A stretch of DNA of 24,139 bases from Holophagaceae bacterium UBA1801 (lineage in GTDB: Bacteria; Acidobacteriota; Holophagae; Holophagales; Holophagaceae): assembly GCA_002319925.1 (NCBI GenBank), contig DCFP01000078.1, positions 14,896 to 39,034 of the forward strand. Direction: 5' to 3'. The notes beneath the pieces are model-generated. The model did no database searches and was not told the origin of the DNA. It saw only the letters and a program-made list of their open reading frames with translations. Position 1 is the stretch's first letter. Each line of letters opens with the position of its first letter. Below are positions 1 through 9,500 of this stretch, one piece after another. The position numbers and the translations under genes are program-made.

Positions 1-747
1 CATGTCCACGCCGATGACCCGGCCCTTCGCCCCCACGCGCTTGGCCGCGAGGAAGGCATCGAATCCCGCGCCGGAGCCCAGGTCCAGGACCACTTCGCCT
101 TCCTTCAGGGAAGCCAGCGCCACAGGATTTCCACAGCCCAAACCGAGGTTCGATCCATCGGGCGCCGCGGCCAGATCGCTCAGGTCGTAGCCGATGCCGA
201 GGCTGGGATCACTGCAACCGCATCCCTTGGATTCACCGGAACCGCAGCAGGAACCGCCACCTGCCGCGATGGCTCCGTACCGCTGGCGCACCGCCGCCTT
301 GATCGTTTCGGGTTCGAGAAGGAACGCACTATCCTTCAACCCCTTGGCATACACGGGGCAACTGGAACAGAGTTCGCCTTCGAATTGGGTGGTGGTCCGC
401 ACGCTCCCTGGCAGGCGATCCACGGTGGTGCGGGCGTAGCCGCGCCGCTCCACCCAGGCGCCGATGGATTCGGTGCGCAGCGCGATCATGCGATCCCCGC
501 ACTCATGCTCGGCGATTTCCATGAGCTTGCGGGCCAAACCCCGCCCCTGGGCACGGGGCGCCACGGCCAGCGATCGGATCACGAGCACGTCCGGCGTCAA
601 CTCGATGGCGACGTGGCCCAGGATTTCGCGGTCTTCCTCGATGACCCAGCCATCGGTGCGCTCCAGGCCGCTGGGGGGAAGATCCACAGCTTCCAGCAGG
701 CGCGAGACGGATGGAAAATCTTCAGGATTGCGTTTCCGGATGTTCAT
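1..747 (-). CDS. arsM: ArsN2-type GNAT acetyltransferase fused to ArsM arsenite methyltransferase (partial, cut by window edge)
   Basis: The frame reads 249 codons from the ATG at 747 to the left edge without a stop. Residues 1-125 are a GNAT domain: SLAVAPRAQGRG (59-70) is the acetyl-CoA-binding motif A, and the later RTTTQFEGELCSSCP resembles the end of ArsN2 proteins. From about residue 148 the sequence is ArsM-like. IKAAVRQRYGAIA is followed by a Cys cluster (C167, C168, C176, C178), then NLGLGCGNPVALASL and the SAM-binding LDLGSGAGFD (221-230). ArsM methylates As(III) with S-adenosylmethionine and thiols. The ArsN2 half is a small-molecule N-acetyltransferase family found in ars operons; its substrate here is unknown. 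A GGAG lies 5 nt before the ATG. The gene follows arsR by 76 nt on the same strand, so it is probably arsenite-inducible. The methyltransferase C-terminus lies outside the window. Family calls are confident; activity of both halves is inferred. Confidence 0.88.
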   Translation of the reverse strand, partial: MNIRKRNPEDFPSVSRLLEAVDLPPSGLERTDGWVIEEDREILGHVAIELTPDVLVIRSLAVAPRAQGRGLARKLMEIAEHECGDRMIALRTESIGAWVERRGYARTTVDRLPGSVRTTTQFEGELCSSCPVYAKGLKDSAFLLEPETIKAAVRQRYGAIAAGGGSCCGSGESKGCGCSDPSLGIGYDLSDLAAAPDGSNLGLGCGNPVALASLKEGEVVLDLGSGAGFDAFLAAKRVGAKGRVIGVDM

Positions 748-781
748 GGGGTCTCCATTACGGATGGGCAGAAAACCCTCT

Positions 782-797
782 GGGAACGGACGTTCCC
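782..797. other. Short inverted repeat between arsR and arsM
   Basis: GGGAAC-GGAC-GTTCCC forms a perfect 6-bp stem with a 4-nt loop in the 76-nt gap between arsR and the arsM fusion gene. No T-run follows it on either strand, so it is not a standard terminator. It could be a processing or attenuation hairpin, or chance. Confidence 0.35.
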
Positions 798-823
798 GGG
801 GCTTGCCAGGATTGACTGGGCGC

Positions 824-1195
824 TTAATGGACGGGTTTTTTGGGCTTGATCAGGGTGGGTGTGCAGCAGGCGGAACCCAGCAGTTTGGCACTGGCACAGT
901 TACGGCCTGCTTTGCAGCAGTCTTCCCAGAGGTACTGCGTGAGCTTGTGCAGGGTCTCGAAGTGGGCCCGGTAGCGGAGCACGGTCCCCTCCCGTTCGAC
1001 GAGCACGAGGCCCGTTTCGGCCAGGCACGCAAGGTGGTGGCTCAGCGTAGAAGCCGGGATTCCCACCTTCTCCTGGATTTCGCCCGCGGGGGTGCCCTCT
1101 TCGTGGCCCTGGACGACCAGTCGCAGGATCGCGAGCCGCACGGGATGCCCCAGCGCCTTCAGGCGGTCGGCATTCTGTTCGAGTTGCGTGGCCAT
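824..1195 (-). CDS. arsR: ArsR/SmtB-family arsenite-responsive repressor
   Basis: This 123-residue winged-helix protein has the ArsR core: KALGHPVRLAILRLV, then the recognition helix IPASTLSHHLACLAETGLV (46-64) and the wing LVEREGTVLRYRA. The classical ELCVC metal site of the E. coli protein is absent. Instead there is a C-terminal CC-x5-C cluster (C93, C94, C100), the same spacing as the As(III) site C95/C96/C102 of Acidithiobacillus ferrooxidans ArsR. Two more cysteines follow (C110, C111). It should bind the operator upstream of its own start and release it when As(III) binds the cysteines. The start at 1195 is supported by a GGGAGG at 1206-1201. It is first in an operon with the downstream acetyltransferase/ArsM fusion. 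Confidence 0.93.
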   Translation of the reverse strand: MATQLEQNADRLKALGHPVRLAILRLVVQGHEEGTPAGEIQEKVGIPASTLSHHLACLAETGLVLVEREGTVLRYRAHFETLHKLTQYLWEDCCKAGRNCASAKLLGSACCTPTLIKPKKPVH

Positions 1196-1206
1196 GGGGC
1201 CCTCCC

Positions 1207-1270
1207 GGAACTAATTCTAATATTTTCGAAATACTCCGCAAGGGTTAATTTCGAGAATTTTCGAATTTAG
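1207..1270 (-). promoter_or_regulatory. arsR promoter with TTCGAA-type operator boxes
   Basis: On the minus strand TTGCGG (1241-1236) and TAGAAT (1219-1214) are separated by 16 nt, a good sigma-70 promoter. A near-palindrome with core TTCGAA (1225-1230) sits inside the spacer. Two related boxes, TTCGAG (1250-1255) and TTCGAA (1260-1265), lie just upstream with centres 10 nt apart. The AT-rich block stands out from its GC-rich surroundings. The arrangement fits repression by ArsR. The predicted transcript start leaves a 5' leader of only about a dozen bases. Confidence 0.65.
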
Positions 1271-1538
1271 TGGATTGGCTGGGTACATCCGCGTGTCCGG
1301 ACACTTCCAGGACTGAAATCCACGACTGCCAGCCTGGCCTTACCAGAACGCAGGCTGATCATGTTGCTTTCAGGCGAGTTCTAGCCGGTGATGCCGATTA
1401 TCAACTCCTCTGCCAATGGATCCAGGACGATCCCGGCTCCCTTTGTGGAATGAGCGACTGGTACTCAACCCCTTGTATCGAGTGGCCGAAGCGTAGATGG
1501 AGGGGAGTGCGCCCTGCCTCGCCGGGCCATCGGAATCC
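1271..1538. other. Intergenic region without a convincing gene
   Basis: This gap separates the minus-strand arsR from the plus-strand diguanylate cyclase gene. I see no ORF with convincing coding character, no RNA gene and no strong promoter. The only notable element is the perfect 12-bp palindrome GTGTCCGGACAC at 1293-1304. Confidence 0.5.
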
Positions 1539-2516
1539 ATGATTTTCATGCAAACCCTGTCCTGGCAAGGCCCGTTGGCCCTCGCGGGCGAGCACGGGCC
1601 GGTCCTTGCGGTGCTGGCGGCCAGCGATGGCAAGGTGCTCCTGCAGGCCATCGTCGCGGCCCTTCTCGCCTTCTTCGCGGGTATGGGGCTGGCAGCTTGG
1701 GTGCTACTCCGCCGGACGAAGGTTCTCGCCGAAGAGAACGAGGTGCTGGAGGAAAAGCTGGACAGCCTGAGCCTGGATCTGGAAACCACCAACCATGCCC
1801 TGGCGGAAGCGAAGGTCGCCCTGGCCAGCCAGAGCCTCCTGGACCCCCTCACCATGCTCCACAACCGCCGGTTCCTCTCGGTGGTCATCGACAACGACGT
1901 GGCCAAGACCCTGCGCGTCTACCGCGCCAATGGCCCCGAACTCCAGCCCAACCAGGACCTCGTCTTCTTCATGGTGGACTTGGACCACTTCAGCCGCATC
2001 AACGAGTACTACGGTCACCAGGTGGGAGACCAGGTGCTGCAGATGGGCTCGAAAATTCTGCGCGGCTCCTTCCGGGAGACCGATGCGATCATCCGCTGGG
2101 GGGGCGAGGAATTCCTGATCCTGGCGCGGAACACCTCCCGCGCCCAGGCCCCGGCCCTGGCGGAGCGCGTGCGTTCCCTCATGTCCATTCAGTCCCTGGT
2201 CCTCCAGAGCGGCGAGGTGGTGCGCTGGACCTGCTCCGTGGGATTCACCGCCTTCCCCTTCCAGCCGAAGGACCTCGCCTGGCTCACCTGGGACCGCGTC
2301 GTGGAGCTGGCGGACGCCTGCCTCGACATGGCCAAGCAATCGGGCCGGAATTCCTGGGTGGGCATCCAGGCCCGGCAGGGTCTGGACCGCGCCCAGCACG
2401 GCTCGCGGCTGCCCTGGGAGATCAAGAACCTCGCCGAGGAAGGCGTCCTGGATGTCTTTTCGAGCCGCAGGGATCCCTACGCCAAGACCATCCGCGTGGG
2501 AGTCAACCTGGGCTGA
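1539..2516 (+). CDS. Membrane-anchored GGDEF diguanylate cyclase
   Basis: The protein makes c-di-GMP from two GTP. Counting from the ATG at 1539 (325 aa), a single hydrophobic segment spans about 34-57, followed by a heptad-rich coiled coil (60-97) and a GGDEF domain (100-265). The domain shows DPLTMLHNRRF, the metal-binding MVDLDHF and the active GGEEF signature at 188-192. RETD at 179-182, five residues before the signature, is an intact allosteric I-site, so product inhibition is expected. No recognisable sensor domain precedes the cyclase; the short N-terminus could be periplasmic. The start is uncertain: ATGs at 1497, 1539 and 1548 are in frame and none has a strong Shine-Dalgarno. It appears to be a single-gene unit with no functional link to the trehalose operon visible in the sequence. 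Confidence 0.9.
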   Translation: MIFMQTLSWQGPLALAGEHGPVLAVLAASDGKVLLQAIVAALLAFFAGMGLAAWVLLRRTKVLAEENEVLEEKLDSLSLDLETTNHALAEAKVALASQSLLDPLTMLHNRRFLSVVIDNDVAKTLRVYRANGPELQPNQDLVFFMVDLDHFSRINEYYGHQVGDQVLQMGSKILRGSFRETDAIIRWGGEEFLILARNTSRAQAPALAERVRSLMSIQSLVLQSGEVVRWTCSVGFTAFPFQPKDLAWLTWDRVVELADACLDMAKQSGRNSWVGIQARQGLDRAQHGSRLPWEIKNLAEEGVLDVFSSRRDPYAKTIRVGVNLG

Positions 2517-2531
2517 TTCCCGCTCAGCGGT

Positions 2532-2580
2532 GATGCCCTTCCAGACTCGGCATCCTATGGCAGGGTCTCGCAAGAGCCCT
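2532..2580 (+). terminator. Possible terminator hairpins after the diguanylate cyclase gene
   Basis: Two hairpins follow the stop codon. GATGCC/GGCATC (2532-2537 with 2549-2554) has an 11-nt loop. AGGG-T-CTC/GAGCCCT (2562-2580) has one bulged T and a stable GCAA tetraloop. Neither has a clear T-run, so intrinsic termination is only a guess. Confidence 0.35.
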
Positions 2581-2583
2581 ACT

Positions 2584-2611
2584 TGAACGATCCATCCCAA
2601 TACATATAGAG
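2584..2611 (+). promoter_or_regulatory. Candidate promoter of the trehalose operon
   Basis: TTGAAC (2584-2589) and TATAGA (2606-2611) are separated by 16 nt directly before glgX. The predicted start of transcription lies only about 7-8 nt before the ATG at 2626. No strong Shine-Dalgarno is visible, so glgX may be translated from a very short leader. Confidence 0.5.
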
Positions 2612-2625
2612 TGTGAGTCCTCAGC

Positions 2626-4749
2626 ATGGAAGTCTGGCCGGGCAAGCCTTATCCACTGGGTGCCACGTGGGACGGCCAAGGAGTGAACTTTTCGCTCTTT
2701 TCGGAAAACGCCACGGGCGTGGAACTCTGCCTCTTTGACGCGAAGGGGCGCAACGAAATCGAGCGCATTCCATTCACGGAACAAACGGACCAGGTATGGC
2801 ACATCTACCTGCGCCATGCCCGTCCGGGGCTTTGCTACGGGTATCGTGTGAACGGCCCGTTCGAGCCACACAAGGGCCACCGCTTCAATGCGAACAAACT
2901 GCTCCTGGATCCGTACGCCAAGGACATCATCCGGTCCATCACCTGGAACGATGCTCACTTCGGTTACCGCATCGGGCATCCCCAGGCGGATCTGTCCTTC
3001 GACCGGCGCGATAACGCCCCAGGCATGCTGCGGTGCCGCGTCATCGAACCGAGCTTCACCTGGGGTGATGATCACCGGCCGAACGTGCCCTGGCACGAAA
3101 TGATCATCTACGAATTGCACGTCAAAGGCTTCACCCGCCGCCATCCTGGAGTCCCGCCGGAACTTCAGGGAACCTACGCGGGTCTCGCGACGGAACCTGT
3201 CATCGAGCACTTGAAGAGTCTTGGCATCACCACTGTGGAACTCCTGCCCGTGCACACGCACGCCGCCGAACGCCCGCTGCACGATCGGGGCCTCAGCAAC
3301 TACTGGGGCTACAACACCATCGGATTCTTCGCACCGGATCCCCGGTTTTCCGCCACCGGGAGCATCACGGAATTCAAGACCATGGTGAAGACACTGCATT
3401 CCGAGGGCATCGAGGTGATCCTCGATGTCGTCTACAACCACACGGCGGAGGGCAACCACCTCGGTCCTACCCTCAGTTTCCGGGGCATCGACAACCTCTC
3501 CTACTACCACCTCACGCCCGAAGACCCTCGCTACTACATGGATTACACGGGGTGCGGCAACACTCTCAACATGCGCCATCCGCGGGTGCTGCAGCTCATC
3601 ATGGATTCCCTGCGCTACTGGGCCATCGACATGCACGTGGACGGGTTCCGCTTCGACCTCGCCTCGGCCCTCGCCCGGGAGCTGCACGAAGTCAACCGGC
3701 TGGGCGCCTTCTTCGACATCATTCACCAGGACCCGGTGCTCTCCCAGATGAAACTGATCGCCGAGCCCTGGGACCTCGGGGATGGTGGATACCAGGTGGG
3801 CAACTTCCCCGTGGGCTGGGCGGAGTGGAACGATCGCTACCGCGACGCGATGCGCGCCTACTGGAAGGGCGACGGCGGACTCATCGGCGAGCTGGCCTAC
3901 CGGCTCACGGGCTCGAGCGATCTCTACGCGAACAGCGGCCGCCGCCCCTATGCCAGCATCAATTTCATTACCGCCCACGATGGCTTCACGCTCGAGGACC
4001 TCGTGTCCTACAACGAGAAGCACAACGAAGCCAACGGAGAAGACAACCGGGACGGCTCCGACAACAACCTGAGCTGGAACTGCGGCCAGGAGGGGGCTTC
4101 CAGCGATCCCGAGATCCGGGCCCTGCGTTCCCGCCAGAAGCGGAATCTCATCGCCTCGCTCCTGCTGTCCCAGGGGGTTCCGATGCTCGTGGCTGGCGAC
4201 GACTTCGGCCGCACCCAGAATGGCAACAACAACGCCTATTGCCAGGATACCGAGATCAGCTGGGTCGATTGGAACCTGGGCGAGGAAGCCATCCGGTTTC
4301 TCGCCTTCGTCCAGCGGCTGGTGCGCTTGAGGAAGGAACACCCGCTGTTCGGGCGGCGCAAGTTCTTCCAAGGCCGTTCCATCCGCGGCACGGGCGTGAA
4401 GGACATCCTGTGGCTCAATCCCGATGGCCTCGAAATGACCGACGACGAATGGGACCTGACCTACGCGCGGTGTCTGGGCATGTTCATTTCCGGCGAGGAA
4501 CTGGACGAGCGGGACCGGCGCAACCGGCCCGTCAAGGACAACACCTTCCTGCTACTCGTCAACGCCCACCACGAGCGCATCCCCTTCAAACTTCCCAGCG
4601 TCGGCGGCTCCCTGAAGTGGGTCGCCACGCTGGACACAGCGCGGGAGGGCAACCTCATGCCGGGAGTCCTGTTCAAGGCGGGACGGCCCTATCCCCTGGA
4701 GGGCCGATCCCTCGTGCTGCTCAAGCAAGCGCTCAAGGCCCGGCCATGA
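2626..4749 (+). CDS. glgX: Glycogen debranching enzyme GlgX/TreX
   Basis: This 707-residue GH13 isoamylase-type enzyme hydrolyses alpha-1,6 branches of glycogen or limit dextrins and supplies linear maltodextrins. An N-terminal CBM48-like domain (KPYPLGATWDGQGVNFSLFS) leads into the TIM barrel. Barrel landmarks are YELHVKGFT, LLPVH, NYWGYN, ILDVVYNHT, the nucleophile in DGFRFDLA (D344), the acid/base in LIAEPWD (E380) and the transition-state Asp in TAHDGF (D452). The insertion YHLTPEDPRYYMDYTGCGNTLN is typical of GlgX/TreX. The length is normal. The stop overlaps the treZ start by 4 nt (ATGA at 4746-4749), indicating translational coupling. Placement directly before treZ and treY argues for a TreX role in trehalose synthesis as well as general glycogen breakdown. 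Confidence 0.96.
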   Translation: MEVWPGKPYPLGATWDGQGVNFSLFSENATGVELCLFDAKGRNEIERIPFTEQTDQVWHIYLRHARPGLCYGYRVNGPFEPHKGHRFNANKLLLDPYAKDIIRSITWNDAHFGYRIGHPQADLSFDRRDNAPGMLRCRVIEPSFTWGDDHRPNVPWHEMIIYELHVKGFTRRHPGVPPELQGTYAGLATEPVIEHLKSLGITTVELLPVHTHAAERPLHDRGLSNYWGYNTIGFFAPDPRFSATGSITEFKTMVKTLHSEGIEVILDVVYNHTAEGNHLGPTLSFRGIDNLSYYHLTPEDPRYYMDYTGCGNTLNMRHPRVLQLIMDSLRYWAIDMHVDGFRFDLASALARELHEVNRLGAFFDIIHQDPVLSQMKLIAEPWDLGDGGYQVGNFPVGWAEWNDRYRDAMRAYWKGDGGLIGELAYRLTGSSDLYANSGRRPYASINFITAHDGFTLEDLVSYNEKHNEANGEDNRDGSDNNLSWNCGQEGASSDPEIRALRSRQKRNLIASLLLSQGVPMLVAGDDFGRTQNGNNNAYCQDTEISWVDWNLGEEAIRFLAFVQRLVRLRKEHPLFGRRKFFQGRSIRGTGVKDILWLNPDGLEMTDDEWDLTYARCLGMFISGEELDERDRRNRPVKDNTFLLLVNAHHERIPFKLPSVGGSLKWVATLDTAREGNLMPGVLFKAGRPYPLEGRSLVLLKQALKARP

Positions 4750-6581
4750 AACGCAGCCACGCCATGCCCTTCGGAACGGTCCTGCGCGCCGGCGGCGGCG
4801 TGGATTTCAGGCTCTGGGCGCCCGGCGCTCACGCCGTTTCGCTCCTCCTCGAAGATTCCGGCACGATGCTCGTGCCCATGCAAGCTTCCCGGGATGGATG
4901 GTTCGAAGTCGCGTGCGCGCAAGCGCACACAGGCAGCCGCTATCGCTTCGAAGTGGATGGGAGCATGCACGTGCCCGATCCCGCTTCCCGTTTCAATCCC
5001 CAGGGGGTGCATGGACCGAGCGAAGTGTGCGATCCCCTCGGATTCTCCTGGAGCGATGCTCCCTGGACGGGACGCCCCTGGTCCGAGGCGGTGATCTACG
5101 AGCTGCACGTGGGCACCTTCACGCCGCAAGGCACGTTCGCGGGCGTCGAGGAGCGCCTGGATTATCTTCAGAGCCTGGGTGTCACGGCCCTCGAACTCAT
5201 GCCCATCGCGGCCTTCCCCGGGAGCAGGAACTGGGGCTACGACGGCGTGCTGCCCTATGCGCCGGCCTCGGTCTACGGGCGCCCGGAGGACCTGAAGCGC
5301 CTCGTGGAGAGTGCGCACCAGCGGGGGCTCATGGTGCTGCTGGACGTGGTCTACAACCACTTCGGTCCGGACGGAAATTATCTCCATGCCTACGCACCCC
5401 CCTTCTTCTCCAGAAAACACCCGACCCCCTGGGGCGAAGCGATCGGGTTCGATGGGCCCCGGAGCCGCACGGTGCGGGACTTCTTCCTCCACAACGCGCT
5501 CTATTGGCTCGAGGAATTCCACCTGGACGGCCTGCGCCTGGATTCCGTTCACACCATCCATGACGAAAGCCGGCCCCATTTCCTCGAGGAGCTCGCCACG
5601 GCCGTCTCCGCAGGCCCCGGCAGGATGCAGCCGGTGCATCTCGTGCTCGAGAACGACCGCAACGAAGCCCGCCGCCTCGCGCGACATCCGCACGACCAGG
5701 GCTGTTTCACGGCCCAATGGAACGACGACTTCCATCACGCGCTGCATCTGCTCACCACGGGCGAAGCCGACGGCTACTATGCGGATTACGCAGAGGACCC
5801 CGCGGCCCACCTTGGCCGCGCGCTCACGGAGGGCTTCTCCTACCAGGGCCAGGCGTCCGCCTTCCGGAAAGGCGCACCACGCGGAGAGCCCAGCGCCGGG
5901 CTTCCCCTCGGAGCCTTCCTGAACTTCCTGCAGACCCACGACCAGGTGGGGAACCGAGCCCTGGGCGAACGCCTCACTCTCCTCGCTTCGCCGGAGGCCC
6001 TGCGCATGGCCACGGCCATACTGCTGCTCGCGCCTTCTCCGCCATTGCTGTTCATGGGCCAGGAGTTCGGCGAGGTCCGGCCCTTCGCCTACTTCTGCGA
6101 TTTTCCCGACGAGCTGTCTGAGGCTGTTCGCAAGGGCCGCTCCAACGAATTCTCCAGCTTCACCGCCTTCTCCGATCCAGGTGCCACGGTCCACATTCCC
6201 GATCCCTGCGCCGAAGAGACCTTCACGCTTTCCAGGTTGGACTGGCAGGCACTTGCCCTGCCCACGCATCGCGAATGGCTGGCGCTCCATCGTGCCTTGC
6301 TGACGCTGCGGCGGCGGGAGATCGTACCGCGGCTGCGGGACGGAACCGGCAAGCCATGCGCCGCCTCACGACTGGGCCGCTCCGGCCTCGCCTGTTCCTG
6401 GATGCTCGGCGACGGCAGCCGTCTCGAACTCCTCGCGAATCCGGGGCCCGAGGCTTGTCCCTGCCCAGCGATCCCTGTGGGCAGGCTGATTTTCGCCACA
6501 CCGGAGGAACCTCATCCCGGAGATCCGCTCCTCCCCTGGGCCGCCTGGTGGTTCCTGGCATCCGCGCGAGGCACGGCATGA
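4746..6581 (+). CDS. treZ: Malto-oligosyltrehalose trehalohydrolase TreZ
   Basis: TreZ cleaves the alpha-1,4 bond next to the terminal trehalose unit of maltooligosyl-trehalose, releasing free trehalose. The 611-residue protein has a short N-terminal beta domain (GGGVDFRLWAPGAHAVSLLL) and a GH13 barrel. Visible motifs are VIYELHVGTFTPQGTF, NWGYDGVLPYAP (typical of TreZ and branching-type GH13), LDVVYNHFGPDGNYL, the nucleophile in LDGLRLDSVH (D266), the acid/base in LVLENDRN (E302) and the third carboxylate in QTHDQVGNR (D399). GQEFGE and a C-terminal beta domain follow. The start is fixed by the ATGA overlap with glgX, and its own stop overlaps the next start in the same way (6578-6581). Confidence 0.96.
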   Translation: MKRSHAMPFGTVLRAGGGVDFRLWAPGAHAVSLLLEDSGTMLVPMQASRDGWFEVACAQAHTGSRYRFEVDGSMHVPDPASRFNPQGVHGPSEVCDPLGFSWSDAPWTGRPWSEAVIYELHVGTFTPQGTFAGVEERLDYLQSLGVTALELMPIAAFPGSRNWGYDGVLPYAPASVYGRPEDLKRLVESAHQRGLMVLLDVVYNHFGPDGNYLHAYAPPFFSRKHPTPWGEAIGFDGPRSRTVRDFFLHNALYWLEEFHLDGLRLDSVHTIHDESRPHFLEELATAVSAGPGRMQPVHLVLENDRNEARRLARHPHDQGCFTAQWNDDFHHALHLLTTGEADGYYADYAEDPAAHLGRALTEGFSYQGQASAFRKGAPRGEPSAGLPLGAFLNFLQTHDQVGNRALGERLTLLASPEALRMATAILLLAPSPPLLFMGQEFGEVRPFAYFCDFPDELSEAVRKGRSNEFSSFTAFSDPGATVHIPDPCAEETFTLSRLDWQALALPTHREWLALHRALLTLRRREIVPRLRDGTGKPCAASRLGRSGLACSWMLGDGSRLELLANPGPEACPCPAIPVGRLIFATPEEPHPGDPLLPWAAWWFLASARGTA

Positions 6582-9500
6582 ATCCTCTGGAACGCCTATG
6601 CTCCCTGCGCGGCATCCAGTCCGATTACGTGGATATCCGGGGCGAGACGCAGGCCTGCTCCGACGATACCCGCCGGTCACTCCTGCGCTCCATGCGGATC
6701 CCGGCGGCCACGGATGCGGAGGTGAGCGAATCCCTCGAAGCCTGGGAAGCGGATCTGGTCGCGCGCATGATCCCGCCGGTCTTCGTGATCCAGGAAGATG
6801 CCGATCCCATCGAGGTCCCGCTCTGGTTTGCGGAGGCGCTGGCCGCCCAGCCCTGTCGCTGGCGGTTGACGCTGGAATCCGGAGAGGAGCTGGTGGAGGA
6901 TTTCCGGCCCTCGGCGCTGCACAGCTTCGGACAGATCCGCGTGCAGGGAGTGCGCTACCTGCGCTACGGCCTGCAGCTGCCCGTGGCGCCCCGCTCCGGC
7001 TACCACAGCCTGACCATCCAGGGCGCGGGAAGGGAAGATGCGTCACGCCTCGTCGTCACACCACGTCGCTGTTTCCAGGCCGCATCCCTCGAGGAGGGCG
7101 GCCGGGCCTGGGGCCTCGCCACGCAGCTCTACGCGGTGCGCTCTCGGCGGAACTGGGGCATGGGCGATTTCACGGACCTGCGCGCCCTGGCTGGATTCAC
7201 GGCGAAATCCGGCGGGGATCTTCTCGGAATCAACCCCCTCCATGCCCTGTTTCCCCATGACCCCGGCAAGGCCAGTCCTTACGGTCCTTCGAGCCGCCGC
7301 CACACGAACCTCCTCTACCTGGATGTGGAAACGCTCGCGGATTTCGCGGAATGCGGGGAGGCGCGCGCCATGGTCCATTCGGGGGAATTCCAGGCCGTGC
7401 TGCGGGCTTTGCGCGCGGCGGAACTGGTGGACTACAACGGTGTCGCGAGAGCGAAGTTCGCCGTGCTGGAGCTGCTCCATCGCCACTTTCTCGAGCATCA
7501 TCGCGCGCTCAATACTGAACGCGGACAAGCCTTCGAAAGCCATCGCCGGCAGGGGGGGAAGGAACTGGAGGGCCTGGCTCGCTTTCAGGCGCTCCAGGAG
7601 CACTTCCACCGGGAGAGCGAAGGTGTGAACGGATGGCTGGAATGGCCCAAGGCGTTCCAGGATCCGCATTCGCCCGAAGTGGAGTCCTACGCGCGCGCCC
7701 ACGCGGAGCGCATCTCGTTCTGGGAATACCTGCACTGGCAGGCGGATCTCCAGCTCGCCTCGGCCATGGAGGGTGCGCGGGCTCTGGCGCTGGGGCTCTA
7801 CGGCGACCTGGCCACCGGCGTGGACCGCGGCGGAGCGGAAACCTGGCTGCACCAGGAGCATTACGCGCTCGGCGCGAGTGTCGGCGCGCCACCGGACGAC
7901 TTCAACTTCCGGGGGCAGGACTGGGGTCTCCCACCCATGATCCCCCACCGCTTGATGGAGGCAGCCTTCGAGCCCTTCATCGCCGCCCTGCGCGCCGGTA
8001 TGCGCTATGCCGGCGCGCTGCGGATCGATCATGTGATGGGCCTCATGCGGCTCTTCTGGGTGCCGGAAGGAGGCCAACCCTCGGCCGGTACCTACGTCGC
8101 CTATCCGCACCAGGACCTCCTCGCCATCCTGGCCCTCGAGAGCCAGCGTCACCAGTGCCTGGTCATCGGCGAGGACCTGGGCACCGTGCCGGATGTGGTG
8201 CGCGCGGCCAACCAGGAATGGGGCATCCTGTCCTGCCATCCGCTCTACTTCGAGCGCTCCGCTGGGGACGGCTCCTTCAAGGCCCCGGCCGACTATCCCA
8301 GGGAAGCCCTGGTGTCCGTGGGGACCCACGACCTGCCCACGCTCCACGGCTACTGGCAAGGCCGCGATCTGGTGCTACGCAGCACGCTGGGTCTCTACCC
8401 CTCGGAGACTGAGCGGCAACAGCGTATGGTGGAGCGCGCGCGAGACCAGGCCCAGATGCGGGTGGCCCTGGAGCGGGAGGGGCTTCTGGCCGGCGGGACG
8501 GCCCTCGGAGAAGACGTCCGCAGCACCATGGATGCGGAGCTGACGCGCCTGGTGCACACCTACCTGGCCCACACGCCTTCGAAGATCTTCATCGCCCAGG
8601 TGGAGGACATCCTCGAACAGGTTGAGCAGGTGAACCTGCCCGGCAGCCACGGCTGGCAGCATCCCAACTGGCGCCGCAAGCTCTCCCTGGACCTGGAGGA
8701 ATGGGAGGCGGACCCGCGCTTCGCGGCCCTCGCTGCGTCGGTCCAGGATCGCAAGCGTCCGGCGCCCTTCCGCACAGATCCAGCGGAACCCTCCGCCGAA
8801 CCGTGGATTCCCCGGGCCACCTATCGCCTCCAGCTGAACCGCGATTTCACGCTGCCGCAAGCCACCGCCCTGGTCCCATACCTCCACGCCTTGGGCGTGA
8901 GCCATGTCTACACATCGCCCCTCCTGAAGGCGCGATCCGGGAGTCTCCACGGGTACGACATCGTCGATCACGGTTGCCTGAATCCAGAAATCGGAACCCC
9001 GGCGGATTTCCAGATCTTCGTGGAGGCCCTGCACAAGTGCGGCATGGGCCTGATCGTGGACACCGTCCCGAACCACATGGCGGTGCTAGGCTGCGAGAAC
9101 GAGTGGTGGCAGGACGTCCTGGAGAACGGTCTCGCCTCGAGGTTCGCCAGCTTCTTCGACATCGACTGGCGACCCCTCAAAGAGGAACTTCACGGCAAGG
9201 TCCTGCTCCCCGTGCTCCGGGTCCCCTACGGGCAGGCGCTGGCCTCCGGGGAACTGAACGTGGATTTCGATGAAACACGGGGCCAATTCCACGTGGCCTG
9301 CCACGGGCAGCGCTTCCTCACCGACCCTCGCGAATACCCCGGGATCCTGCTGTCCGGGATCGAGCAGCTCGCGGCACGGCTTGGGAAAACATCCGACCAT
9401 CTGCAGGAACTGGAGAGCGTGGCTGCGGCCTTCGGGCATCTTCCTCCGCGGGACCGGAGAACCCCCGAGGCCGTCGAGGAGCGGGCCCGGGACAAAGAGG

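Noticed and set aside
2524..4371. A 615-codon open frame on the minus strand opposite glgX
   Set aside because: It mirrors the strongly conserved glgX frame. Its product is Val/Gly/Ala-rich with no recognisable domain, as expected for an antisense shadow in GC-rich DNA.
3552..6581. A 1009-codon frame that begins within glgX and runs into treZ
   Set aside because: The part before 4746 is an out-of-frame reading of glgX, Arg/Pro/Gln-rich. Only the treZ portion is real, and its start is fixed by the ATGA overlap.
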